DNA from: Gemmatimonadota bacterium
Lineage (GTDB): Bacteria > Gemmatimonadota > Gemmatimonadetes > Gemmatimonadales > GWC2-71-9
NCBI GenBank assembly: GCA_017889745.1
Contig: JAGGAG010000051.1
Span: forward strand, 1 to 22,093
Direction: 5' to 3'
Length of the DNA: 22,093 nt
Below are positions 1 to 6,953 of the stretch, piece after piece; positions within the stretch are counted from its first letter, which is position 1, and each line of letters opens with the position of its first letter. A program made the translations under genes and the position numbers. The notes beneath the pieces are model-generated. The model was given only the letters and a program-made list of their open reading frames with translations, did no database searches and was not told the origin of the DNA.

Positions 1-412
1 TCACCGTGTCGGGGCCCGACACCTTGCTGACGTGGCAGCCGCCGGGAACCGCGAATACGTAGTCCACCGTGAGCGACTGAGCGTCCCTGCTGATGTGGGC
101 CTGCACCGCGTCGCCGGAACGGCGGATGAGGCTGGCACTGCCGTCATCGACAAGGGGATAGGTGCCGGGCGTGGTAAGGATGAGGGCGGTGGGTGGGAGC
201 GTCTGGCCGGTGCGAACCAGCGTGGCCGTGACCGTCGCGGCCTCGACGGGCTGGGCGGCGCCATCGATGACGGTGACCGGGATCGACGCAAACATCGCGG
301 TGCAGGCGCCGCCGTTGAGGGCATCGCCGGCGCAGGCTCCGAGAGCCGCGGCGGCGGTGAGCGCAGAGCACACTGCGGCGCGGCCAGCAGCGAGTTTGGA
401 CGTTGGGGGCAT
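1..412 (-). CDS. Secreted lipoprotein with Ig-like fold, 3' end cut by window edge
   Basis: This reading frame has no stop before the left edge, so only the first 137 codons are visible. The N-terminus has a basic residue, an Ala-rich hydrophobic stretch and a lipobox L24-G25-A26-C27, so it should be lipidated at C27 and anchored in a membrane. Residues after about 45 (V-T-V-I-D, then P-V-E-A-A-T-V-T-A-T-L) look like one beta-sandwich domain of the carboxypeptidase-regulatory or Ig-like kind, but I cannot name a family. A good ribosome binding site, GGGAGG, lies 6 bases before the ATG. The gene starts 20 bases after the stop of the serine hydrolase upstream on the same strand, so the two are probably cotranscribed. 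The lipoprotein call is firm; the function is unknown. Confidence 0.7.
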   Translation of the reverse strand, partial: MPPTSKLAAGRAAVCSALTAAAALGACAGDALNGGACTAMFASIPVTVIDGAAQPVEAATVTATLVRTGQTLPPTALILTTPGTYPLVDDGSASLIRRSGDAVQAHISRDAQSLTVDYVFAVPGGCHVSKVSGPDTV

Positions 413-432
413 CGGTGGCCTCCCGTCGCCTT

Positions 433-1656
433 TCATTTCGTTCCGACCAGTGCCGTACCCGCCTTGAACAGCGACTCCCACGCCGTGTCCCATCTGCTGC
501 CATGCGCGTAGTTGATCGTGTTGAGCGCCACGATCACGGCTTCGCTGCTCGCGGGATTGAGCGCGAAATAGAGCCGGAACCCGGCCTGCTCGCCAGTGTG
601 ACTGACGATAGTGGATGTGCCCACCCGGTCGACGAAGAAGGAGAGCCCGGCGGGGCCGTTTCCACCCGTGGTGAGCAGCGTCGGCTGCCACATTTCCTCG
701 AGCGTCGAGTGCTTGAGCACCGTGTCGTAGCGGCGGGCGAGCGCGGTGTCGCCGCGGGTGGCGTTGCTGAGGAACGCGAGATAGGTGACGAGGTCCGCCA
801 CGGGCGCGTTCCAGCCGCCATTCGGAATGGTGACGCCGGGGTCGAAGTCGCGATGCCCGGCCACGAGCGTATCGCGGCCGGTGCTGTCGCGCTCAATGGT
901 GTACCCTGCCGACCGGTCGGCGGCGAGGAAGTACGGCGTGGCGCCGAAGTAGCTGCGCGCCATGCCGAGCGGGGTCCAGATGTTTTTCTGGATGTAGGAC
1001 TGGTAGGGGTCGCCGGTGATCGCCTCGATGATGCGCGCGAGATAGATGAACGCCGGGTTGCTGTAGCCGTACCTCGAGCCCGGGGCGAACAGCAGCTCCT
1101 GGTAGGGCATCATGGCCACGAGCTGTTCCCACCGGGTCGGCTCGAACGGCTGCCACGCGGCGCCGCTGCCGTAGGGCCACGTGGGATTCTGGAAGCCCGA
1201 CGTGTGCGCCAGCAGCATGCGGATGGTGATGTCGTCCATCGAGCCGTACGGATCGTGAACCTGGCGCAGCTCGGGCACCCAGGCGGTGACCTTGTCATCG
1301 AGCGTCAGCATGCCCCGGTCGCGGAGCTGCATGATGGCGATCGCCGTCAGGGTCTTGGTGATCGATGCCCAGTGGTAGATGGTGCGCTCATCCACCTTCT
1401 GCCCGCTGGCCCGGTCGGCCAATCCGAGCTCCAGATGCCGTACCACTGTTCCATTCCGCACCAGCACGGCGCTGGCTCCGACCACCTGCTCGCCGGACAC
1501 GAAGGCCTGAAGCGCCTGGGCAAAGGCGGGCCAGCCCGGAGCGGGGGCTTCGCGGGCGGGGCGGGCCTGGGCGTGTAACAGGGCGGGCAAGGTGCCCAGG
1601 GCGCCAAGGGCGCTAAAGACGCGTGAAAGGGGCCGAATCCGTGGTTTTGGGGTCAC
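433..1656 (-). CDS. Secreted serine hydrolase, beta-lactamase class C / CubicO family
   Basis: The 407-residue protein has an N-terminal signal region with a likely cleavage after L-L-H-A-Q-A near residue 31. It then has the three active-site motifs of the SxxK penicillin-recognising fold: S98-I-T-K101 (nucleophile serine and lysine), Y198-S-N200 and H353-T-G355. Length and motif spacing fit the class C beta-lactamase/CubicO family, whose members are mostly esterases or peptidases acting in the periplasm or outside the cell. Nothing visible says this one breaks down antibiotics. The start is GTG, chosen because AAGGA lies 5 bases upstream and the signal peptide begins there. The downstream lipoprotein starts 20 bases after its stop. 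A 9-base periodic repeat codes for part of the signal region (residues 9-24). Substrate is unknown. Confidence 0.88.
   Translation of the reverse strand: MTPKPRIRPLSRVFSALGALGTLPALLHAQARPAREAPAPGWPAFAQALQAFVSGEQVVGASAVLVRNGTVVRHLELGLADRASGQKVDERTIYHWASITKTLTAIAIMQLRDRGMLTLDDKVTAWVPELRQVHDPYGSMDDITIRMLLAHTSGFQNPTWPYGSGAAWQPFEPTRWEQLVAMMPYQELLFAPGSRYGYSNPAFIYLARIIEAITGDPYQSYIQKNIWTPLGMARSYFGATPYFLAADRSAGYTIERDSTGRDTLVAGHRDFDPGVTIPNGGWNAPVADLVTYLAFLSNATRGDTALARRYDTVLKHSTLEEMWQPTLLTTGGNGPAGLSFFVDRVGTSTIVSHTGEQAGFRLYFALNPASSEAVIVALNTINYAHGSRWDTAWESLFKAGTALVGTK
1587..1631. repeat. 9-base periodic repeat inside the serine hydrolase signal region
   Basis: Five 9-base units in a row can be read on the plus strand: GCAAGGTGC, CCAGGGCGC, CAAGGGCGC, TAAAGACGC and GTGAAAGGG. 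On the minus strand the central units read close to GCGCCCTTG. The units are degenerate but keep the 9-base phase. On the minus strand they encode residues 9-24 of the serine hydrolase, which include the S-A-L-G-A-L-G run of the signal peptide. A similar array lies in the LigD linker. Confidence 0.5.
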
Positions 1657-1699
1657 CGTTGTCCTTGGCCGGGCTTTGAAGTAGCTTTTACGGCTCTAT

Positions 1700-1719
1700 G
1701 GGCGCGCCTTGGCGCGCCC
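1700..1719 (+). promoter_or_regulatory. Perfect hairpin in the leader of rpsU
   Basis: GGGCGCGCC and GGCGCGCCC form a perfect 9-base inverted repeat separated by only TT. The element ends 29 bases before the S21 start codon and 18 bases before its ribosome binding site. A GC-only stem with this short loop would be very stable in RNA. It may be a leader hairpin that controls rpsU, a transcription pause, or a protein-binding palindrome; the sequence does not decide. It is not followed by a T run, so an intrinsic terminator for another gene is unlikely. Confidence 0.55.
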
Positions 1720-1748
1720 CGTGGACCGACGTGTTCAGAGAGGTTGCA

Positions 1749-1949
1749 ATGATCGAAGTTCGTCTGAGCGATACCGACTCGCTGGAGCGGGCGCTCAAGG
1801 TGTTCAAGAAGAAGCTGCAGAAGTCGGGTCTCCTCCGGGAGCTGCGGCGCCGCCGGCATTACGTGAAGCCGAGCGAGGCGCGCGCGCTCAAGACCGCCGC
1901 GGCACAGCGCCGCGCCCGGAAGAAGACCGATACGAAGGAAACCTGGTAG
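1749..1949 (+). CDS. rpsU: 30S ribosomal protein S21
   Basis: The 66-residue product is a small, strongly basic protein with the S21 pattern. An N-terminal I-E-V-R-L is followed by E-R-A-L-K-V-F-K-K-K (residues 13-22), G-L-L-R-E-L-R-R-R-R-H-Y (27-38) and a Lys/Arg-rich tail. S21 sits on the platform of the 30S subunit near the anti-Shine-Dalgarno end of 16S rRNA and helps initiation. The start is the ATG preceded by GAGAGG at a 5-base spacing; the frame stays open 17 codons further upstream through the leader hairpin, but that stretch has no S21 similarity. The gene is alone on its strand, divergent from the serine hydrolase and convergent with the membrane protein, only 6 bases from the latter's stop. 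Confidence 0.95.
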   Translation: MIEVRLSDTDSLERALKVFKKKLQKSGLLRELRRRRHYVKPSEARALKTAAAQRRARKKTDTKETW

Positions 1950-1955
1950 CCGCAG

Positions 1956-2516
1956 TCAGCGGGGCCAGAGCCAGCCAAACGTCCCAGCCGTAAGCAGGCC
2001 GTAGATCAAGCCGTCAAGCACTTCCTTGGCGGCGATAGACCACGGCTTTCCCATCCAGATCGCAGCCGGCAGCTGTCCCGCCGCGTACGCCAGAAACGCC
2101 ACCAGCCCCACAGTGTGGAACACCGTCTTGTATTCGGTGCCTGCCGGCAGGACCCCCGACGCGACGTGAGCCGCGAACGCCGAGACGACCAGGGTGAACA
2201 GGAACCACTGGACGAGGCTCGGGCCCATGCTGGGCGGGCCGTTCGGCCGCAGCGTCACGACGCCCACCGGTCCCTCGGTGCACTTGGCGATGTGCTCCGG
2301 GCTTCCCATCTGCTTCATGTCGGTCATGTGAGGGATGATGTACTGCCCCGGGCCGGGGTTGGCGCCACGGAACGCGGCGCGGATGGCGTCCTCGTTCGGA
2401 AGAGCCCGGTAGTCGGAAGCGTGGTACTTGAGGACCATATGGATCAGCGTGCTGGCAACGAACACCATGACGGCCGACAGCAGGATCGGGAGCCAAAGCG
2501 CACCGAACGAGACCAT
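1956..2516 (-). CDS. Conserved four-helix membrane protein of unknown function
   Basis: The 186-residue protein has four hydrophobic segments, at about residues 7-28, 101-122, 132-153 and 164-184. The loop between the first two (about 70 residues) is soluble and polar. It carries a Y-H-x-x-D-Y-R-x-L-P pattern at 31-40, G-P-V-G-V-V-T at 82-88 and P-P-S-M-G at 94-98. The end, L-T-A-G-T-F-G-W-L-W-P, resembles a family I have seen annotated only as hypothetical in several soil phyla; that is recollection, not a search result. A perfect ribosome binding site, AGGAGG, lies 6 bases before the ATG. It is followed convergently by rpsU and may share a transcript with the serine hydrolase whose gene lies beyond position 3634. 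I cannot assign a function. Confidence 0.75.
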   Translation of the reverse strand: MVSFGALWLPILLSAVMVFVASTLIHMVLKYHASDYRALPNEDAIRAAFRGANPGPGQYIIPHMTDMKQMGSPEHIAKCTEGPVGVVTLRPNGPPSMGPSLVQWFLFTLVVSAFAAHVASGVLPAGTEYKTVFHTVGLVAFLAYAAGQLPAAIWMGKPWSIAAKEVLDGLIYGLLTAGTFGWLWPR

Positions 2517-2605
2517 GGGTTGCCTCCTGTGGGTGGATCGAGCGCTCTACGGTACGGCTGGGTGCGGGGGCCGGCAAGGGAACCGGGGACGGGGAAGCCC
2601 TCATG

Positions 2606-3634
2606 CTACGGGGCCGCGAGGTCGGTGACGGCCCCGGCCACCCCCTCCGAGACCAGCCTGAACTGCCCGACCCAATCGGGATGGGGCGCGTCACCGCGGG
2701 CGGTGATGACGCCGACCGTGTCCAGCCCCTGGAGCACCACCACGAACTGCCCACCCTGGCCCGCCATGTACGGAATGCCACCCGGAGTGATCCACCACAG
2801 GAAGCCATAGCCGCGTCCGGTGGGCTCGGGGCCTCCGGCATCCACCTGCTTCCGCATCGCCTCGCGCAGGTAGGCCGCCGGCACCACCTGCCTCCCGTCC
2901 CAGCAGCCGCCGCGCAGCGCCAGCAGCCCCAGCTTGCCGAGCTCGCGCGTGGTGAGCATGAGACCGGCGGCGCCATCGCCGCTGCCATCGGGCTCGAGGC
3001 GGGGCCAGCGCGTCTCGTCGACGTCGATATCCAGCGGCTTCCAGAGCGTGGCGCGGGAGAACTTGAGCACGCTCTCCCTGCTCGACTCGGAGATCGCGCG
3101 GATGAGGAACTGCACCGCCTCGTTGCTGTAGCGAAACCGGGTGCCGGGCGGGGTGAGGACGCGGAGCATGAGCGGCTGTTCCTGGTACCACTGCTCGCTG
3201 AGCCCGCTGGTCATGTTGAGCAGCTGGCGCACGGTGATGGCGCGGGCGCGCCCGGCCGGCGGCGCCACCTGCGGCACCAGCTCGATCAAGGGCTGATCCA
3301 GTGAGTCGATGAGCCTGCGATCGAGCGCAATACCCACGAGATAGGACGTGACGGACTTGGTGATGGAGGCGACCGGCACCGGCTGGCCGCGACTGCCACC
3401 GTGGAAATACTCCTCCAGCGCGATCTGCCCATGGCGGATGATCATGAGACTCGTGACCCCGGGGATGCTGCGGGCCCGACCCTCCAGCGCCCTGAGTGAA
3501 TCGGGATCGAATCCCACGGCCGTGGGCTCGGCGACCTGCCATTTCTTCGTGGGCCAGGTCTCGCTGCCGGTACCGCAGGCCGCCGTGGGAGGCGTCGCCT
3601 GGACGAGGAGGGCCAGGACCCCCGCTATCACCAT
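2606..3634 (-). CDS. Second secreted serine hydrolase, CubicO / beta-lactamase family
   Basis: The 342-residue product starts with a hydrophobic signal segment (residues 1-19). It then has S90-I-T-K93 with the catalytic serine and lysine, Y169-S-N171 as the second motif, and A-G-Q-G-G-Q at 291-296 in the place of the usual H/K-T/S-G third motif. The G-Y-G-F-L-W-W block at 275-281 is typical of CubicO-like esterases. The frame is open 30 codons further upstream, but I chose this ATG because AGGAG lies 11 bases before it and the signal peptide starts here. It is distinct in sequence from the serine hydrolase at 433-1656, so the two are not a recent duplication. It probably acts on a small ester or peptide outside the cytoplasm; the substrate is unknown. 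Confidence 0.88.
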   Translation of the reverse strand: MVIAGVLALLVQATPPTAACGTGSETWPTKKWQVAEPTAVGFDPDSLRALEGRARSIPGVTSLMIIRHGQIALEEYFHGGSRGQPVPVASITKSVTSYLVGIALDRRLIDSLDQPLIELVPQVAPPAGRARAITVRQLLNMTSGLSEQWYQEQPLMLRVLTPPGTRFRYSNEAVQFLIRAISESSRESVLKFSRATLWKPLDIDVDETRWPRLEPDGSGDGAAGLMLTTRELGKLGLLALRGGCWDGRQVVPAAYLREAMRKQVDAGGPEPTGRGYGFLWWITPGGIPYMAGQGGQFVVVLQGLDTVGVITARGDAPHPDWVGQFRLVSEGVAGAVTDLAAP

Positions 3635-3704
3635 CGTGACTCTCTCCTGACAGCTGGTTCGATCGAGCCATACGACGGCGCTGCTGCAGTCTTTCGCACA
3701 TCGT

Positions 3705-3721
3705 CCCGCGAGAGTCGCGGG
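3705..3721. promoter_or_regulatory. Short perfect dyad in the divergent intergenic region
   Basis: CCCGCGA and TCGCGGG form a perfect 7-base inverted repeat with a GAG spacer. It lies in the 236-base gap between the minus-strand serine hydrolase (start 3634) and the plus-strand Ig-like gene (start about 3871). A 17-base dyad between divergent genes could be a repressor site for either, or an RNA hairpin. I see no convincing -35/-10 pair around it. The rest of the gap shows no gene. Confidence 0.3.
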
Positions 3722-3870
3722 CAAAGTGCCGTGCGGCCTGCGCTGCAGGGAATTGCTCGCGCGGAACGGTGTCCCAACGCCTTGTGGCAGCGACGGTTGG
3801 AAAGGGGCTCCTCACCGATGCCGTGGTTCGCCCCGTGCAGCAGAGGTGATGGACCCCAACCAGACACACC

Positions 3871-5736
3871 GTGCCCCCAGCCTCGCGCAACATGCTGCAG
3901 GCCACTTCGACTCATGCGTCCCGCTGGATAACGGGGTCGCTGTCCGTCGGTGCCGGCCTGGCCACCATCCTCGCATCGGCGCACTCGTGCGGCCTCATCG
4001 GCGATGCATCGGCCTCGCGCCGCACCATGCTGGACTTCGGCGTCCACTGGGTGGGCGTCACGCCGGCGCTCGATACCCTCGAATCACTGGGCGACACCGT
4101 GCGGCTCGCCGCCGCGATCACCGACCAGCGCGGCACGGCGCTGATCGGCGCGTCGCTCACCTGGACCAGCGAGAACCCGAAGATCGCCACGGTCGACAGC
4201 ACGGGCGTCGCAGTGGCGCAGGCGCCGGGGTCGACCTTCATCGTGGCGCACGTGGGCGACAAGTCGGCGCGTTCGCGGCTGGTGGTGGCCCCACGGATGG
4301 CGCGACTGGAGATCGCCGACAGTGCGGTGACGATCGGCGAAGGCTACAGCCGCCGGCTGACAGCCACGGCGCTGGACGCGCGGGGCCATGTGGCGCTGCC
4401 GGTGCCGCTCACGTGGGTGTCGTCGGACACGGCGGTGATCGTGGTGAGCGATTCGGGCGTGGTGACGGGCATCGGTGCCGGCGAGGCGGACCTCACCGCC
4501 ATGCACGCCGGCGTCATTGCGACGGTGCATGCCTCGGTGTCGCCGGTGCCGGGGCGGCTGCTGTCGCTCGATGGCAGCGCGCAGTCGGCCGAAGCGGGAA
4601 CCCGGCTCGGCACGCCGGCGCGGGTGCTGCTGGAATCACGGCGCGGCCGGCCGATGGCCGGTGTCAGCGTTCATTTCGTGGCGGACCGGGGCGGCAGCGC
4701 CGATCCCGCCTACGCGACGACCAACGCCGAGGGCATCGCCAGCAGCACGTGGACGCTGGGGGCCATGCCGGGGCGGCAGCGGCTGTCGGCGACATGCGCC
4801 GAACTCGACAGCGCGGCGGTGCTGATCGCGGAGGCGGAGCCGACGGCGGCCAACACGCGGGTAACGCCAGTGGGCTATCCGTGGAGCGGCGTCGCGGGGT
4901 CGGTGGTGCCGCTCAAGGTGTCGGTGCAACTCACCGATTCGACGGGCCGGCTGCTCCCGGGTGTTCCGGTGACATGGGTGGCGCTCGACAGCGGCAGCAT
5001 CACCACGCTGGAGGCGAGGACCGATTCGCTGGGCGAGTCGCACGCGTCGTGGCGCCTGTCGCGCCGCGCGGGCCTGCAGCGCGCCCGGGTGCGGGTGGGC
5101 ACGGGGCGGAACGTGCCGGTGGCGCCGGTGCTGGCCACGGGCATCGCCGGCCCGCCGGCACTGCTGCTGGGCGGGGACGGCAATGCGCAGAAGGGCGTCG
5201 CCGGCGAGGCGCTGCGACGGGCCATTTCGGTGGAACTGCGCGACGAGGCAGGCAACCCGGTGGAGGGGGCGGCCGTGGCCGCGTCAGTGCTGGCGGGGAA
5301 ACTCGCCGACAGTGTGGCGATCACCGACTCGAACGGCGTCGCCTCGTTCCGCTGGACCCTCGGCCCCAAGGCCGGGCGGCAGCAGATGGTGGTGCGCGCG
5401 GGAGGCCTGCCTCCGCTCACCGCGACGGTGCTGGCCGCCCCGGGGTCGCCGGCCAACATCGAGTTCGTGTCACCTCCGATGAGCGGCGCGGCAGGGAAGC
5501 CGTTGTCGCGGCCGATCCGGCTCGTGATCACCGATGTCCACGGCAACCGGGTCACCGAGCGCCAGGTGACGCTGTCGGCGACGTCGGGGTCGCTGAGCCC
5601 CGCGCGGGCGATGCCGGCGCCCGACGGTTCGGTGACGGCGAAGTGGCGGCTGGGCAGCAAGCGGGGCGTGCAGGTGCTGACCGCCGAAGTGCGGGGCACC
5701 GCGGTGCGGGCGAAGACGGAGGTTACGGTGCGGTAG
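3871..5736 (+). CDS. Secreted Ig-like repeat protein (Big_2 and Big_1 type domains)
   Basis: The 621-residue product has an N-terminal hydrophobic segment (about residues 19-38) and then six beta-sandwich domains in tandem. Two look like Big_2 domains (about 63-140 and 142-225; W-T-S-E-N-P-K-I-A-T-V-D and W-V-S-S-D-T-A-V-I are the signatures). Four look like Big_1/invasin-type domains (about 229-320, 333-425, 428-523, 526-620). Each of the last four has a W-[TR]-L-[GS]-x3-G-x-Q block, at 294, 394, 495 and 592. Such proteins are exported and usually mediate adhesion or build surface structures. No anchor or catalytic domain follows. The start is uncertain: GTG at 3871 and ATG at 3892 are both in frame and neither has a good ribosome binding site. 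C40 is not in a standard lipobox. Its last 14 bases overlap the convergent GNAT gene. Confidence 0.8.
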   Translation: MPPASRNMLQATSTHASRWITGSLSVGAGLATILASAHSCGLIGDASASRRTMLDFGVHWVGVTPALDTLESLGDTVRLAAAITDQRGTALIGASLTWTSENPKIATVDSTGVAVAQAPGSTFIVAHVGDKSARSRLVVAPRMARLEIADSAVTIGEGYSRRLTATALDARGHVALPVPLTWVSSDTAVIVVSDSGVVTGIGAGEADLTAMHAGVIATVHASVSPVPGRLLSLDGSAQSAEAGTRLGTPARVLLESRRGRPMAGVSVHFVADRGGSADPAYATTNAEGIASSTWTLGAMPGRQRLSATCAELDSAAVLIAEAEPTAANTRVTPVGYPWSGVAGSVVPLKVSVQLTDSTGRLLPGVPVTWVALDSGSITTLEARTDSLGESHASWRLSRRAGLQRARVRVGTGRNVPVAPVLATGIAGPPALLLGGDGNAQKGVAGEALRRAISVELRDEAGNPVEGAAVAASVLAGKLADSVAITDSNGVASFRWTLGPKAGRQQMVVRAGGLPPLTATVLAAPGSPANIEFVSPPMSGAAGKPLSRPIRLVITDVHGNRVTERQVTLSATSGSLSPARAMPAPDGSVTAKWRLGSKRGVQVLTAEVRGTAVRAKTEVTVR

Positions 5737-6244
5737 GACGCGCCATGGCGACGTCCTGCTCCTCAGTATTGCCGAACAGATAGGGCGCGGTGCCCACCTC
5801 GACAAATCCGCACTTTCGATAGAAAGCGTGGGCCCGGAAGTTCCGGAACCACGCCAGCAGCCACAGCGTCCGCCTGCCCCGCCGGCGCGCCTCGGCGTCG
5901 ACGGCTGCCATGAGCTGCTGCGCCACGCCCGTCCCCTTCCACGCCTGGTCGACGTAGAAGCGACGTATCTGCAGCGGCGCCGGGCCGGTGACGCAGGCCG
6001 GCACCGGGTCGTCGCCGAGCAAGGCGTAGCCGATGGTGTCGCCTGCGTCGTCCTCCAGCAGCAGCGTCGTGGTCGCGGGATCGGTGAGCTCGGCGGCCTG
6101 CTGGCGCTCGCCGAAGTGTCGGTCCATGTGGACCTGGAGATCCGGGCTCGAGTCGGAACCGCTGTAGGCGTCGAAGAAGGTGCGGCGCGCCACGGTGGCC
6201 GCCAGTGCGGCGTCGGCCGGCGTGGCCAGGCGAATGGATGGCAC
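5723..6244 (-). CDS. GNAT family N-acetyltransferase
   Basis: The 173-residue protein has the GNAT fold: I-R-L-A-T-P-A-D at residues 4-11 (strand 1), the F-Y-V-D strand followed by the acetyl-CoA loop Q-A-W-K-G-T-G-V-A at 100-108 (motif A, R/Q-x-x-G-x-G/A), and H-A-F-Y-R-K-C-G-F at 139-147, where Y142 is the usual general acid. It transfers an acetyl group from acetyl-CoA to an amine; the acceptor is unknown. The frame is open 78 codons further upstream through the DUF72 gene, but the domain begins at the GTG at 6244, one base after the DUF72 stop. That arrangement implies translational coupling, so no separate ribosome binding site is needed and none is seen. The end overlaps the convergent Ig-like gene by 14 bases. 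Confidence 0.88.
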   Translation of the reverse strand: MPSIRLATPADAALAATVARRTFFDAYSGSDSSPDLQVHMDRHFGERQQAAELTDPATTTLLLEDDAGDTIGYALLGDDPVPACVTGPAPLQIRRFYVDQAWKGTGVAQQLMAAVDAEARRRGRRTLWLLAWFRNFRAHAFYRKCGFVEVGTAPYLFGNTEEQDVAMARPTAP

Positions 6245-6245
6245 G

Positions 6246-6941
6246 TCAGGCGAAGCGCTGGGCGAATGCGGCGGCGAGCTCGGGGCCGGCAGTGTCCGTG
6301 TCATGCTTGAAGTAGACCCAGGCCTCGTCCCACGGCTGGACGCCGATCTTCGCCGCCCAGGCATCGAGTTCGGCCGGAGTGTAGGACGGCTTGTGGAGGC
6401 GGAGATAGCCGTATGGCGCGGTGGCGCTGACGGCGGCCTCGGTGTCCTCGCTCTCGGCGGCGACGAGCGCCACCTCATGCTGGCGGAGCAGGGCGCGGAC
6501 GTCGTCGGAGAACCAGGTGGCGTGGCGGAACTCCAGGGCCGCCTTCCAGCGCCTGGGAATGAGCGGCAGGAACGCCGCGAGGCGCTCGAGGTCGAGCTTC
6601 ATGTTGGGCGGAAGCTGGAACAGCGTGGGGCCGCGCTTGTCGCCGAGCGCGTTACAGACGCGGAGGAGGTAGCCCATCATGTCGTCCGTGTCCTTGAGGC
6701 GGGCATGGTGGGTGATGCGCTGGGACGCCTTGATGCTGAACGTGAACCCGTCGGGGACGGCCGCGGCCCATTCGACGACGACGCTTTCCTTGGGCATGCG
6801 GTAGAAGGTGTTGTTGATCTCGACGGTGGGGAAACGCGCCGCGTAGTAGGGGAGCATCTCGGTCGCCGGCAGGGCCTTGGGGTAGAAGGAACCCTTCCAT
6901 TCGGGGAAGGAGTAGCCGCTGGTGCCGACGTGGACGCGCAT
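6246..6941 (-). CDS. DUF72 (YecE-like) family protein
   Basis: The 231-residue protein matches the DUF72/YecE family, a TIM-barrel-like family of uncertain biochemical role. Visible family blocks are G-T-S-G-Y-S-F (6-12), E-I-N-N-T-F-Y-R-M-P (41-50), F-S-I-K-A-S (68-73), F-Q-L-P-P (108-112), E-F-R-H (137-140) and the C-terminal W-V-Y-F-K-H-D (208-214), where many relatives have an F-N-N motif. Length is slightly short of the usual 240-280. There is no ribosome binding site before the ATG; a -10-like TACGCT ends 6 bases upstream, so the message may be leaderless. It forms a two-gene unit with the GNAT gene that starts 1 base after its stop. Confidence 0.9.
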   Translation of the reverse strand: MRVHVGTSGYSFPEWKGSFYPKALPATEMLPYYAARFPTVEINNTFYRMPKESVVVEWAAAVPDGFTFSIKASQRITHHARLKDTDDMMGYLLRVCNALGDKRGPTLFQLPPNMKLDLERLAAFLPLIPRRWKAALEFRHATWFSDDVRALLRQHEVALVAAESEDTEAAVSATAPYGYLRLHKPSYTPAELDAWAAKIGVQPWDEAWVYFKHDTDTAGPELAAAFAQRFA

Positions 6942-6953
6942 GGGGGAAGCGTA
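6942..6953 (-). promoter_or_regulatory. Candidate -10 box for a leaderless DUF72 transcript
   Basis: On the minus strand TACGCT (TAnnnT, 6953 to 6948) is followed by 6 bases and then the ATG. A -10 box at this distance places the transcription start at or next to the start codon. No Shine-Dalgarno sequence is present, which fits a leaderless message. I found no clear -35 element. Confidence 0.35.

Noticed and set aside
403..1578. Plus-strand open frame opposite the first serine hydrolase.
   Set aside because: The minus strand has the SxxK, YxN and HTG motifs plus a ribosome binding site; the plus frame has none.
433..3634. The two SxxK serine hydrolases as antibiotic-resistance beta-lactamases.
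   Set aside because: The motifs define the wider CubicO/class C fold, which is mostly esterases and peptidases; nothing here shows beta-lactam cleavage.
3726..5783. Plus-strand open frame of 685 codons over the Ig-like gene.
   Set aside because: It is rich in Arg, Gly and Ala without domain features, while the other frame has clear Ig-like repeats.
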